Positions 1 to 12,909 of a stretch of DNA of 64,000 nucleotides are shown one piece after another. The stretch is from Phycomyces blakesleeanus NRRL 1555(-) (lineage: Eukaryota; Mucoromycota; Mucoromycetes; Mucorales; Phycomycetaceae). The notes under the pieces are model-generated. The model saw only the letters and a program-made list of their open reading frames with translations. It was not told where the DNA came from and did no database searches. The stretch covers positions 384,259 to 448,258 of the forward strand of contig NW_017265143.1 in assembly GCF_001638985.1 (NCBI RefSeq), written 5' to 3'. A program made the translations under genes and the position numbers. Positions within the stretch are counted from its first letter, which is position 1. The number at the start of each line of letters is the position of its first letter.

Positions 1-1560
1 GAGACCTAAACGTTCTCTTGTCAAGGGCAAGAAATCGGCGAAGTCATTCGATGCGCCAACAAACAACGGTTTGTCGGCCGCCGAATTCCAGGCAAAGGGT
101 TTCTAAGATGCCAAAGATTCGGTGCCAGTGAAGCCTACTCCTCGTGCTACATCCAGTAGCAAGAAGAGAAAGCCTAATTGTGCTTAGCTTTTGGGTTCCA
201 TCGGTTGACTTTGGACATAATTGTGAACGAATGTTGGTTAAGAAACAAAAATTTGCTTTGGCTTGGTTCCTAAAGCCTGGTGCTGCATCCAGCAGTAAAA
301 AGGTGGTGGAAACAAGAATATGGCTTCCAGGAAATCCCCAGACAGATAACTCAAGAATGACAATGGCTGTAGTCACCCCCTTTGACTCGTAAGCTTTTCT
401 GCGTTGGTGCCGCTGACTCAGGGAAGGGTTGGGTAGGCAAAGAGGAACAAGCAAAGTACGCCACAGCGTAATTCAAGTCATGAACCGGCTCAAAAGTCTG
501 CACATTAAGATGCGATTTGTACGCTTCACCAAGCGGACATCTTGTCGGTCGGTTGGCCCTGGAGCCAAGCCGATGCGGTCGGAACCAAAGGTCGATCCTG
601 AAGCTTCTGGTAAGTTTTATGGTGACACTGGAATTCCCAGACCTTTCACAGTACTTTTCCTTGGAACTATCTGCGTGGTGATTCACGTTGGGTCTTTTGG
701 TTAAGCTGTAAGGGTAGCCTCTTTTACGTTCGGTTCCTACTGCTTTCAGATTCAAAGGACTGGATTATCGTTTCCCTCTGGGATCGACACCATGCTCCGC
801 CTGTTAGCTTGGTTCTGAGTCTTGGCTTGGCATAGACAGTATAAAGAGAAGGTAGATTGTGGAGGTCTACATATGAGTGTAACCTGTGGTGGTACTAGAC
901 TGGTTTTCAATCCTGTTTGCCTCTGGTATTTGCTGTTTGTATACATTCGAGGGTGGTGCTTGCACTACTGTAGGGTTGGCTTGAACCTTTTGTTCGTAGG
1001 GTTCTTGTTGACTTCCTCTCAGGTCTGAGGCCGAGATCTGTGAGTGGTGGTTTCTGTACGAGTAGGGCTTCCGGAGTCCTTGATTCTGGGTTGTTTTTGG
1101 GCCACGGTGGTCCTGTTGGCTGGTCTGGTCTGGTTGACTAGATTTCTGGTATCGTTCTGGTATCGTTCTGATCTCATTCTGGAAATCGCGGTTGTCTGGG
1201 TCTCTGGCCTGTTCTGTACCTGGGTTCAAGGCCTTTGTAGCTTGAGTTTTGTGCTTAAGCCAGGGAGAATGAATACTGTGGGGCACGGTATTCATTATGT
1301 AGTCATGTCTGACCGAATGGGTTTTGCTTCCTTGCCGGACTCTTTCTTGAAGTCCTTGGAAGGCTATCTTCAGTCTCCCCCTTTTTTTTTCTGGTGAGTT
1401 TTCGAAGATTCACTGGTAGGCTCGGGCAAGTCTTTTTGGACTTTGAGTTTGCTACACCATAGATTGTGGAAAATCTATTGCTGGGGGGTAGACAATCCCA
1501 AGAGGTTTCGGGAAAACGAGCCAAAAACACCTAGTTTCTACGCAATATTGGCGAGGTTTT
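1..1560. other. GC-richer degenerate stretch, possible decayed retroelement or pseudogene
   Basis: This stretch is clearly less AT-rich than the several kb that follow, but no frame stays open for long on either strand. On the plus strand one frame is open from the window edge to a TAA at 104-106 and then continues in the same frame to a TAG near 185. That second piece has a Lys/Arg/Ser-rich tail (TSSSKKRKPN). This looks like the end of a coding sequence interrupted by a stop. I recognise no protein family, terminal repeat or reverse-transcriptase motif. A decayed transposable element or pseudogene is the simplest reading, but it is inference from composition and broken frames. Confidence 0.3.
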
Positions 1561-3610
1561 CCCTCACAGACATGACGGTATATCAGTCATTATGATTGCT
1601 ACCAGTCCTTGTGTCCGGACTCAAACGATGCGTACACATGCATGTCCAGACATCCGCAGCTATTTTGAGATGGCAAAACCAAAGTTCATCTGCACAAAAG
1701 GATATGCTTCAATGACTGATCAATTGGGTATCAGTGACTTTATCAGTTGAATCAACATAAACTGACTATACAAAAAAAAAGTCACTGAAGAGATAGCGTG
1801 GAATTCGCCGATGATTTCAAGCATCACGCAAAACCTGTGGTTAGAGTCCTAGCCACCCTCATTTGAGGAGGACTCTGATTAATATGGTCTGGTAAATGAA
1901 CCAGACCAAGCAGGGTGAGCTAGAAATTGTCACAAAAAAAGCAGGTTACAGTTAGCAACTGGAAATGCGTATACTCAAGAAAACAAGACCCGAGTCGAAG
2001 GGCATTTACGCAAACTTTCAGCTGTGAAGGAGAAGCAAGGTTACTTTCGATGAACCTATCCAAACCAAGTCGAGACAACTGCATACAAGCCATGTATATA
2101 TATATATACTTTTACGGAAAATTGGGTCCAATATCAAAGCAAATTTGAACATAAACATGAACATGAACATGAAAAAATGATATCAAGCATTCAAGTATCC
2201 AAGTATTCAAGAATATAAACCTTCAAGCACAACAAACCTAAGATCAAGTAAGCTGACCCAGAGTCTCGCCATCTCGCTGGGTTGGTCAAAAAGCACACGA
2301 AGAGTCTCGACTAGGATACGGTTACAACAAGAATAAATTCCTCATCATCATTCGAGACTATTGGCTCAGGACTGCAAAAAAGGTATTTGAGATGACCGGA
2401 TTTATATTATGGGCCGAGAACACCAGCAAGGAACAAGTAGAGGCCGCCAGTAGTAAACAACAGAGCTCAAGGCGGAAAAAATGTGAGCCACAAAGCAAGC
2501 GATAAGGCAATTTTTCAAGGGTTGCTTCTGTCTCTAGACTTTTTCGTCAGAGACAATATCAACCATTGGTCCGTCCATCCAGAAGATAAGTACTATTTAT
2601 ACACAACATGTCTCGGTACTAATTATATGATATTTTGCTCTTCTTCTTCTTCTCAAGGTCGCCCTGTGACAGGGCTCACAATACTACAACCCTTTAGAGG
2701 ATACCAGAGAGAGTTTGGGAGCGTTAGACTTTACCAAAAGGCAAAGCTGCTCGGTACGCTAGTCGTACCTTTTCTCCCCTCGAAATATTGTACATTGCAT
2801 TGTATGCCTGTATATATTTAGGGTTCTTGGCGTGGTAAGCCAAGATCTGGTAGCTCCTCTGCCATTTGGTGGCCAAACCCTTTTGTGGTTGACCCCATCG
2901 CTGCAAGTTGGCACATTGTTTCTGCTGGAAGTTTGGTTGTTTACTGTTGGTGGTCTCGTATACCCCCTGCTGGTGGTCAAGGTCCATTCCGCCCGGTCAT
3001 CGAAGAACATTTTGCAGTCCCGGGCCCGTCTCTTCAGATGATGTTACCTATTCCAAGCCAAGTTCCTTTCCTTACGAAACAAATTCTCTCAATTAAGGTA
3101 TGTTATTTCAGTCATTCAAACCTGCCCTATATTTAAATATATTTCTCGTTTTCTCACTAATTTTCTTCTTTATCTTTTTAAGCCATATTCGGCCTTATCA
3201 ACTCCAATAATGCGGCAAATTCAGAAGCCTGAATCCTGTGCAAGAATGACAGCAGCAAGAACCAAGTCAAGCAAGAAGAATACAAAAAGATACAAAAAAA
3301 TACAAAAAAAGATACAAAAAAAAAATTCAAAAAAAAAGATGCAAAAAAAAGATGCAAAAAAGAAGCAAAAAAGAAGCAAAAAAAAATATATTCACAATTA
3401 TCTCTCTATCTCAAGTGGAAACTCATAGACTAGCAGAATCCCTGAAATGGTCAAGCCACGGTTTGCTTTTATGTCCAAGTCCAATTCCGAGTCTTGTCCA
3501 AGTCAAAGTCCAAATGTCCAAAACTATCCAAGTGTTGGTATAGTACTAGTCCTAGCACACAGATATATACAAACAAGTAGAGAAGTACACAATTAGAGAA
3601 GTAGAAAAAT
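1561..3610. other. intergenic, no supported gene
   Basis: No frame here carries a recognisable protein. Short open frames at 2483-3136 on both strands have no family resemblance and no convincing splice context. From about 3255 the plus strand becomes strongly A-rich (runs of A broken by single G or C), and from 3470 it contains many short CAAGTCC-type words that continue into the repeats that follow. Confidence 0.5.
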
Positions 3611-3772
3611 ACATACACACATACACACACACAAGCACACACAATTTCTATTCTTTATTTTTCTTTCTTATACACACACACACACAGACATACAAATAGT
3701 CATAGTCATATACATACACACATACATATACACACTCATATACATACATATACACATACATATATACATACA
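3611..3772. repeat. CA/TA-rich microsatellite tract
   Basis: Interrupted runs of (CA)n and TACATA words, for example an uninterrupted CA run near 3671-3686 followed by imperfect tetramers and hexamers up to about 3772. It is simple-sequence DNA with no coding signal. Confidence 0.8.
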
Positions 3773-3907
3773 AAAGTAGAGGCGCATTTCTATCCAAGTC
3801 CAAAGTCTGGGTCGTACCTCCAAGTCTCAAAACCAAGTCGATTTCCAAGAAAGGGTCCAATGCAAAGTTCCAAAAGCAAGTTCCAAAAGAAAAATCAAAA
3901 ACCAAAA

Positions 3908-4335
3908 CCGAGGCCTATACTAAGTCCTGTAAAAAAAAACAGGCATATACTAAGTCCTCCTCTCCAAAAGGATCAAAAGAAATCCGAACCCGAGGCCTAT
4001 ACTAAGTCCTGTGCAAAAAAAAGGCAGGCATATACTAAGTCCTTCTCTCCAAAAGGATTAAAAGAAATCCGAACTCGAGGCATATACTAAGTCCTCCACT
4101 CCAAAAGGATCAAAAGAAATCCGAAACTAAGGCATATACTAAGTCCTTATCTCAAACAAAAATGATCAAATCCAAAAACCGAGGCGTAGACCAAAACCTA
4201 TCAGAAATGATCAGGTACATATCAAGTCCTCCACTCAAACAAAAAAGGATCAAAAGAAATCCGAACCCGAGGCCTATAATAAGTCCTGTAAAAAAACAGG
4301 CATATACTAAGTCCTCCTCTAAAAAAAAACAAAAA
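3908..4335 (+). repeat. imperfect tandem repeat with TATACTAAGTCC words
   Basis: The word GAGGC(C/A)TATACTAAGTCC recurs near 3911, 3940, 3990, 4027, 4077, 4131, 4270 (as TATAATAAG) and 4297. The cleanest copies form a unit of about 80 bp: the word, an A run, a second copy of the word, then CTCTCCAAAAGGATCAAAAG and a CCGAACCCG-like end. Later copies are truncated. The TACTAAG core resembles a fungal intron branch-point consensus, but there is no gene here, so that is probably coincidence. Confidence 0.75.
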
Positions 4336-4920
4336 ATAACAAAAAAAAAAAAACAAAAAAAGAACAAAAAAAAACAAAAAAAAAGATGAACAAACCGGAA
4401 GAACTCTGCATTGGAACCTGGACCTGGACTGAAGCAAGGCTGCGAACTGAAACAAGACTCTGGATTAGGACAAGGTATGAAATCCCCTTATATACATGCA
4501 AAGCAAATGAAGTCTTTGAACAAAAACAAAAGAAATGCTCAAAAAAAAAGCTCAAAAAAAACAAAAAGAGCAAAAAGAGCAATACCAAAAACCCCTCCTC
4601 TTATTCTTTTCAATATCAAAACCTATTCTCATTACTATTCTGTGAAATTGACTGGACAAAAAAAATCAAAAAAAAAAATTCAAAATCAAAAAGTCCGAAT
4701 TATCCCCTTTACTGTGTGCTGTGTTCGGACAAAAAAAAAGCAAAAAAAAAGCAAGAAAAAAAAAGTTCAAATCATCCTTTTATTCTTTTCAATACCAAAA
4801 CTATTCCATTATTACTATTCCGTGAAATTGACTGGACAAAAAAAAAGGCTCAAAAAATCAACTGGACAAAAAAAATCAACTGGACTTGACTGGAATCGAC
4901 TGGACTGGACTGAAGTAGCA
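4321..4920 (+). repeat. A-rich tract with a duplicated segment of about 75 bp and GACTGGA repeats
   Basis: This is a long A-rich tract. Two diverged copies of a segment beginning TTATTCTTTTCAATA and ending GTGAAATTGACTGGACAAAA lie at about 4596-4655 and 4777-4840. The tract ends in a short array of GACTGGA words (4858-4913). Long Lys-rich open frames across it come from the A runs and are not genes. Confidence 0.7.
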
Positions 4921-6828
4921 TGAACTTGACCATCTTATACTATATTACATTTACTTTATATTTATTTTATAAAAATCTTTGAATAATAAAATTTCCCTCA
5001 TATGTCTTTGATGTAGAATACACTATCTAAATAGCCATGGACCCAAATTGAGAATATTTGTTAAATATTTTGCTCCATATTAACACATCTACTGTGAAAT
5101 CAGATGCTGGGCCAAATATGTGTATTTGTATTATACAATTCCCATACTTTTTTATCCTCGATGCACAAAGTCTTAGAGTTCTTCTCTGATATAAACCGCT
5201 ACACCTTTATTTTTCTCTTTTAAGACTCGTTACAAACCTCTCGCTTCTCTTGAGCTTTCTAACTCTACAAAATATCGTCAGAACTTCAGTACAATCATAC
5301 TGCACTTCTTTATTAAACTCAAACCAATTCCAAAAAGAAATATTACAGACGAGTGCGGTGGTACCTAACACACACACTTTTTTTTTGAAAGAACGTCAAT
5401 CGTCACTTGAACTACTTTAACGGAGTTGAATTTCACGAGTTCCTTTTCGGTGAAGAGGACCAAAGTAAATGGAGTCTTCTATCTACTTTACGCATCTCTT
5501 GCATCCTTTCATCGCTGACGTGTGCCCCTTCAAAAAAAATTAAGGGGAAAGATGCGTGACTATTCTCATATGCATGTGACTACTAGAGCTAAAGACGATG
5601 AAAAAAAAAGCAAAAAGTAAACAAAAAAGGACGCAAAAAACAGAAAAAGACGAGCGACAACGATGCGAAACCTTATTTACCATCAGAAACTACAATTCTG
5701 CTTATACGAATAGCTCATTAGCTTATATATAACTCTCATCATATCTTTGCAGAAATGAGTTTGTCAGAACATTGCGCATTAAAGATCAATTCCCTAGTTT
5801 TCTCATTCAGCCTGACGTCCGATGTTGATTTGCGCATCCTTTTAACAGCCACTCATGATAGAAAGCAAGAGTTTTTAGGGTAAAAAAACAAAAGGTACAC
5901 GCGTTTAAAAACTGTTAAATTCTTGAAAGTACTTGGCATATATATGTACAGTCGATATCTGATTGATTTCTTAGAAATATAATAGAGTTTTGACTATTAC
6001 AAGAATAATATCTTAATTCTTATATATGGTACTAAAAAGTGTGTATACTTTTTAATATTGAACAATACAAGATACAGAAAAACACAAGAGAAAGGTCTTT
6101 TGAAAGGTCTTTTAAAAAGGGTTGCTTTTATTTTATATGATTTAGTAAAGGCTTTTAGAAGGAAATCACGCTGTCAACATATCTATTTTACACGCTTGAT
6201 AGCCATTTTCTTTCTTGAGCCTCGATCTCTCCAAGTTGTTTGAACGTCGGGGTTTATTATATTTTGCAGGAAAGCACTTTGGTTTAGGTTACCGTATGGA
6301 AATTATTCGCAGACCTTCAAAGCACAAAGATCCAAGAGAACACGTATACACACTGAATGGATCTAATATTTCTGTAATAACATTCACAGATCTTCAGAAT
6401 ATAATTATTTAAAAGCATTTTAAAAATAAAAAGGGTTTGTGTATGCAATGGCCCGAATAAACAGGTCTATCTTTTACGAGCTTCGAGATTGTATTGTGTG
6501 TTCATTGAAGGTTATAATAGTGTTCGGATCGCTCAAAGGTTAGTTAAATTGGTTTATATGATATAAATGCACATTGAATACTATTGAATTTACCGGTGAA
6601 ATGAAAAGTGTAATAAAAAAAGGGCATTTTGATCAAAATGGCAAATCAAATCTTGAAATTCAGCTATAACTCTATATCGGTTAAGTCAAGCTACTTTTTA
6701 TATATAAGCAACCTGGTGGAGTACATTATGATCCATCATTCAGATGTTGTTTGACATTGATTGCATAAATACCAGACAAAATATCCCATTTTTTCACTTT
6801 AAAAAAACAATTTACTAATAAGATTTTG
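4921..6828. other. intergenic, no supported gene
   Basis: AT-rich DNA. A small open frame around 6215-6412 follows a possible splice acceptor (TTTTGCAG near 6269) but has no recognisable family, and I cannot build a gene around it. Nothing else is seen. Confidence 0.45.
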
Positions 6829-7240
6829 AATATTTACACGATATAAGCATATTTGATCCAAAAGTTCTCTCAGGGTATTCACCTAAAAAAATCGGATATT
6901 TTTGTTTTTTTTTTGCTACCAAGTAAAATTGTTGAGCAAATTGATCCATGATCTCTAGTGTTTATTTGACTAGCAACAGACCAATATTCGTGGAGATATC
7001 AAGAAATGTAAAAATGGCAATTTCGATATTTACACCACGTAAGCGTGTTTGCTCCAAAAGTTACCCAGGACATACACCTAAAAAAATCAAATGGTTGTGT
7101 TTTTGTTTATTAAGTAAAGCTGTGCAGCAAATGGAGAGATAATGCTCAGTGTCTGTTTGACCAACAGCAGACCAATATTGATGAAGATATCGAAAGATGA
7201 AAAAATGACAATATTGATATTTACACCTTAAACGATATTT
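6829..7240 (+). repeat. diverged tandem repeat of about 190-197 bp
   Basis: Two full copies and the start of a third, marked by ATATTTACAC at about 6830, 7027 and 7217. Shared landmarks inside each copy are CCAAAAGTT, CACCTAAAAAAATC, a CAAGTAAA/TTAAGTAAA word and ACAGACCAATATT. The copies differ by many substitutions, so the duplication is not recent. No open frame runs through all copies. Confidence 0.7.
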
Positions 7241-9847
7241 GTAAATGCCCGTCAATAAAAGGTTGGTGTATTCACAAAAAATGATTCGCAGTATGTGATG
7301 GACAGACTCTATAGTTTCTTTTGCACAGAACATTATCAATGATTTATTTTTATTTTAAAGTAAATATATATATATATATATAATAAATTGGATGATAATT
7401 CTTGGAAAGAATTGGTCGAGAATTAAGAGGCTGGCTGTAGTTGCTTAGATACTAATATCAGTTTAATGTATGTGTGTGTATATTATTTTTACTATAGACA
7501 ATTTTATTTTGCTCAAGTTCCATTTACCAATACTGGTTTCACAATATTTATAGTGTAATATTGTACGTATGAGCTTAACAGGCACATATAAAGATATGTT
7601 ACAGAAAAGACAAGTGTAACAAAAGATGTTCGAACAATAGAAATCTGTAATTATTAAAGCTGATCACCATTACTATTATCACTATCACTAATAAGAATAA
7701 GAGTAATAATAGCTGTAATCAGCTTTAATAAAGCCACTAAACATAAGTTGGTCTATCACTACTTATGGTGACATTGGTCCTGGAGTGACATTTCTTTTTT
7801 TTTTTTAAAAAAAATAAAAAAAAATAAAAAAAAAGGTAGCTTTGTGGCTGTACTTCTTGACTGTACCACAACAAGTTTGGCTTCTTTTTGGTACACCACA
7901 CCCTAAACTCAGATTTAGTCCTTGACAGCCATAACCAAGAATACATGTGTATGTATGTATCTAGAGAATACAGTAAAGAATAATTTCCGTACAACACTAG
8001 AGTACAACAAGATGTGCTACTCTTAGTGTTTGAGAATAGATTCCGATAAGACACAGGCTTTGGTGATTTGTCTGGATGTCTTGTAAGTGGGAATTATGGA
8101 AATGGGAGGCGGGGATGCGGGGATGCGGAGGCGAGGACGGAGACGGGGGATGAGGATGAGTACAAGGGACGAGGGACGAGAACGGGAGAAAGAAATTTGA
8201 TTGATACACGATAGTCAAGGTCTGGATGTTTCAAATCTAATGATCAAATTCACATCAAATTCACATGTTTATGCAAACCGATTCCTCATCCTCATTTGCA
8301 TTTGAATTTGCACTTGCACTTGCACTTGCACTTGCATTTGAATCTGCATTTATATTTACATTTACATTCATATTTACATTCATATTCATATTCACATTTT
8401 TTAACCCCTTGATTTGTTCATGATACTTGCCTTGAGGAAGCAGGTGCCATGTTATCCCTTGATAAAGGCTGTATTATTTTCTTTATGTATATATGTTTGT
8501 GTGCGTGTTTGTGCAGATTCTTGGCAGGATGGTTTGTTGGCTTGGACTTGTTGCTTTTACAGCAAAGATAAAATCTTGTGAAACAACTAGGAGTGGCTGG
8601 TGAGAGTTGTTGCTGTAGTACTGACACAAAAATAAATAAACAAATGTAAGAGAGAGAGAGATGTGTGCATAATTTCTCTCTCTAAATACAAATACATATA
8701 TTTTTTGGCTTATGGAACATTTTATAATCACTTGTATTCTGCAATTGCTGTATTTCCTGCCACTTCTTGGCTTCTTTCAAAGATAATAATCTCGGTGGAT
8801 CGGAACATATATTACTAGCTATTTATTGTAGTAATTTGTTTTTGTGTGTTGGATTGAAACTGTTGTGGTACCTCGTTTCTTGTCTTTTTGATCTCTTTTT
8901 TTCTTAAAAATAAATAAATAAATAAATTCCTCCTGCATACAAAAAAGAAGAAGAGGTATATAGACTAATGGGTCCGGTAGACATTGTGTATAGTTTCACG
9001 TTCAAGTCAAACACAAAACCCATCTGCCCGGATTGTTTTTCTCCCCCAAGAATAACCCAAAAAAAGAAAGCCTTTAACCTGTCATAGTCTAGATACCCAA
9101 ATTTTATATATAAAAGGATAGAAATAGTAATTACTTGTCAGATCTACATCACCATCTATTTCACACACACACAGAAAAATATATCACTTGTTGCTGCTGT
9201 TGTTGTTTGGGATATGTATATATATATATATATAATGTTTTTGATTATATTAATATATATTGCCAATAATCATGACCATAATAATGATCATAAAAACAAT
9301 AATTTTTTTTTATTAAGATTCTGTTTTCTCCTCTTACCTTTTCTTATATAAAATAGGCTTCATTCTTATTTTTGGGGGTTATTTGTTGCTATGTTGCAGT
9401 TCTATTGACTGCGCACTAATAATAAAGCTAATAATACCAAATGTCAAACAAAATAGGGGGATTGCTAAGGAAAATCATAAATGAAAACAATTTATTATTT
9501 TGATTTTCGTGTTGATCCCAAGCCATTTTATATATATATTCTATATTTTATATAAATTGCGATTACCATGACGTGAGAAGAGATCAAATACATACAAATC
9601 ATAAACAATTTCTGTTTTTATTACTTATAGTCTTTATAATTATATAGATAAAGAAGAGTAAAACAAGAGAGACATTATATACATATATAAATTGTAACCA
9701 TTTATTGACCAGTTTGCATGACACAGGGCCTGTGCTTATTTATATACACCATAAATATATATATAGCATCATTTTTGATAACTAAAACTTATCTCACATG
9801 TTAACAAAACCACAAGAAAACAGGACAATTATTTTATATGTTTTTTT
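7241..9847. other. intergenic, AT-rich with simple repeats, no supported gene
   Basis: Contains a TA run near 7363-7382, a G/A-rich low-complexity tract at 8098-8195, a hexamer-like repeat at 8283-8400, poly-A and poly-T runs and a TA tract near 9216-9233. No conserved protein is visible on either strand. The last few hundred bases are the 3' flank of the hydrolase gene that follows. Confidence 0.5.
8283..8400 (+). repeat. CATTTGCACTTG hexamer-type minisatellite
   Basis: A run of hexamer variants: first TTGCAT/TTGAAT, then four tandem CACTTG words, then TTACAT, TTCATA and similar. All keep a six-base period over about 115 bp. Confidence 0.7.
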
Positions 9848-11853
9848 TTAATAAGACCATTTGAGGTTCTTGCTGTCACCCTTTCCGAGAATACGAGTCT
9901 TGCGATCCAATACCTCGGTGACCTTTTGCTTGACACCTTGCTTGCTTCGACGATCCTTCAAAAAGTATTCGACCACCTCGTCTCGGCTCAAGGCATAGTT
10001 TCCAACATCCGGTGCTTCTCCGGTCACCACACGCTTGATCTCTTCTTCGCTCGGCAACACAAACTTGCGATGGGGGTACTGCTTAAAGTCCTTGGTCGAC
10101 AAAAGGTTGAGATGGATTTTTGAAGCCGTATCAAAGTACTCTTGGCGGATCTTGGCCTGGTCGACTGCCGCAAGATCTGGGGGGTTCCAGTTGGGTGGCG
10201 TGCGGGTCACGAGTGTCGAGTTCACACCCTCTTTGAAATCATGGCCCTCAAAGAACTTTTGGACCAGGTGGAATTCCATCTTGAATGACTGGCCAATCGA
10301 CAGACTAGCCCCATTGCGTAGTTGCTGGAGTGTGACCTTTAGCGAGGTAGGTGACATTTTGTTCAGCAGTTTGAGAGTAGAAGCACCCCAAGCCGAATCT
10401 TCCTTTTCGAGAGCACCAATGATTTCCTCGACAGTATCATACTTGAAGCATCTTTTTATTTATTTATTTATTTATTTATTATTATAATGTGTATATTGGT
10501 GAATAATATGTATATATTTACCTGTCAATTGCAGCACGGACTTCACCTCCCATAGAAAAGTTGGGCTCTTGATCTAATTCAGCCGAAAACTCTTCAATGG
10601 CAGTGTTGACAATATCGTGTGTGGGATTCTCGATCTCGGATAAACGCTTTTCAAGGTCCTCGAGACGGGAAGAAGGAACGAAATGAGTAGCAATACCAGC
10701 ATACCTAAGATTACATTGATTTATTGATTAATTTAATTTAATTTAATTTAATTTAATTTAATTTAATTTAATTTAATTTATGTTATATGTTCAACAGCTA
10801 AGATATACAGATGCTTACAATACATCGACAGCCTTGAGTCGGAACCCTGTCAGGCCAAGATAGGTACCAAGTTCACCATCAAGACGAGGTAAAAAGAAAC
10901 TGCCTCCTACATCAGGCAGGAACCCAATGGCAGTTTCTGGCATGGCAAACAGGGTTTTCTCGGTAGCGATACGGAAAGGAGCATGTACAGAAAGTCCAAC
11001 ACCACCACCCACTTTATACAATAATGATCATTAGATCGATATAACTTTAACAGATCACTAAACTTACTGGTGATTCCATCCATAAGAGCCACAAATGGCT
11101 TGTTGAGAGTTGCGATAGAATGATCCAATTGGTACTCAACCTCGAAGAATGTTGCTGCAGACTCGTCCTTTGCATCAACCAGATCCACAACAGCTGAGAG
11201 AAATAATGTCACATTTGTTAAATTCTTTTGATATATATGTATATATGTGTATATATATATATTTACTTTTCACATCACCGCCTGCGCAAAACCCTTTTCC
11301 TCCAGAACTCTTGAGTAAAATGATCTTTGCCAAATCAGATTTTTCCCACGCCTGGAAAAAAGATTAAAATCAAAGAAATCAAAGAAATCAATGGATCAAG
11401 TAAATAAATAAATAAATAAATGTATGATTCTGTTCTGTCTAGTTACCTGGACTTTTGGGAGCATGGCTTGAACCATAGGCAGGTTGAGTGCATTGAGTTT
11501 CTTTTGTCTATTGAGAATGATATTACGCACGCCGAGATTTTTTTGAAAGAGAACCTCCTATAATACACAATTGATAGTTGGATTTTAGTCGCGAATACCA
11601 GCAACATATATATACAAAAAGGTCAATTCTATTTTACTTGAGCTTCTGTAGTTGCGACTCCGGACATCTAGAATGAACAATACAAGAAAGAAAGAATGTC
11701 AATGATGTCAATGTTGATGACTGTGTCTTTTTTTTTTTGAGACAATTATTGTTCCAACAGATATTTTACCCAACGTGTTGTTTGAGCCAAGCGACCGTTT
11801 GCACTCATAAGAGTGGATTGGATAGGGTTAACGAGACGTGTGACTGGACGCAT
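9848..11853 (-). CDS. 3-hydroxyisobutyryl-CoA hydrolase, mitochondrial
   Basis: Hydrolyses 3-hydroxyisobutyryl-CoA in mitochondrial valine breakdown; member of the crotonase (enoyl-CoA hydratase/isomerase) superfamily. Eight exons join in phase: 11770-11853, 11638-11667, 11447-11557, 11267-11351, 11068-11193, 10819-11011, 10522-10704, 9848-10451. The product is 471 aa, close to fungal homologues and longer than the roughly 385-aa animal enzyme. The Arg-rich, acid-free start ([15 protein letters not shown]) fits a mitochondrial presequence. Visible motifs are the oxyanion-hole segment [11 protein letters not shown], the GGGVGLS loop, and [13 protein letters not shown], which carries the Glu and Asp expected of hydrolases rather than plain hydratases. 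The first two exons (28 and 10 codons) are the least certain because they rest on splice sites and the presequence alone. The gene reads away from the CARNMT1-like and transporter genes. Confidence 0.93.
10730..10780. repeat. (TTTAA)n microsatellite inside an intron
   Basis: About ten tandem pentamers within the intron between exons 6 and 7 of the hydrolase gene. Confidence 0.85.
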
Positions 11854-12566
11854 AATAATAGTGATAGTGACAATGTATTATATTGTTGTTATTAATTTAT
11901 TTATATAGCTAAATAAAGTATAATATATAATTATATATGTATAAGTATGGGATATAAGGGTAATAAAGCAAAGCAACAAAAAAGTATAATTTATGTATCT
12001 GTATATGTATACTTTATGTTTATAATACAAATATCCCAAGCTATGTGTCTATGTGTCTATGTGTTTTGATTGCTTAATCTATCTAGCTATCTAGTTATCT
12101 ATCAATCTAAAGAAAGACAAGGAGGAAAGAAAGTGAAAGCAAGTGAGAAATAAAACCAAAAAAAAAAAAAAAAAATGATAGAATGCTGTGATGTCATAAA
12201 GTTTAAAAGATATATATATATTTAAAAATAAAAATAAGTCAAATGTATGTATTTATTTATATGTAATCACTGCAATAATTTGTTATAATATTTTATTATG
12301 ATTGTATTTAGTGCAAAAAAAAAAAAAGTACTGAAGCTTATATATATATTATATATTATATATTATATTTATATATGAAAATGTGTATTGTGTAGTGTGT
12401 GCGTGAGTGTAGTGTGTGTAGTGCAGTGTATGTTTTTATGTGAGATTTGAAAAAGAAAAGAAAAGGATAATCTATACAAAGAAAAGGAGAAATGTACATT
12501 CATGGTTTTTTATATGTGAACTAAGAAGAGAGTAAAGAAAGGGATATTAAGAAATAAAGAGGTTGT
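11854..12566. other. intergenic, AT-rich
   Basis: Contains poly-A runs at 12158-12175 and 12315-12327 and TA-rich tracts. No open frame of note. It holds the upstream region of the hydrolase gene and the 3' flank of the next minus-strand gene. Confidence 0.5.
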
Positions 12567-12874
12567 TTAGATGCTCTGTTGTTTGGCAAATGCCTTTCGC
12601 ATGTTTCTTTCGTTATCGTCCATCTCGTACAACTTGACGGTGCTACCGAGGGCTTCTTGGCCTTGTTGGATGAGTGATTGGACAGTCTCTTCTAGTCTGG
12701 CCATCGTTTCATCTGTTTCTTGCTCAGTCAACAACCGCAACTGGGTTCCACTGAGCGTGTTTGATGGCATGGACTTTGTTCTTCGCTTGTCTCGCTTTGT
12801 TTTCTGGTTGATATCCAGACGCTGGGGAAGTTGTTGGCTCTAATAAAAATAATAAAAAAGTGTCAATAAAATAA

Positions 12875-12909
<35 letters not shown>

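Noticed and set aside
867..1295. Gln/Ser-rich minus-strand open frame of 142 codons
   Set aside because: No family, no splice context, and overlapping frames on the other strand are equally open.
4386..4923. Two overlapping Lys-rich open frames
   Set aside because: Produced by A runs in tandem-repeat DNA; no domain and no splice or start context.
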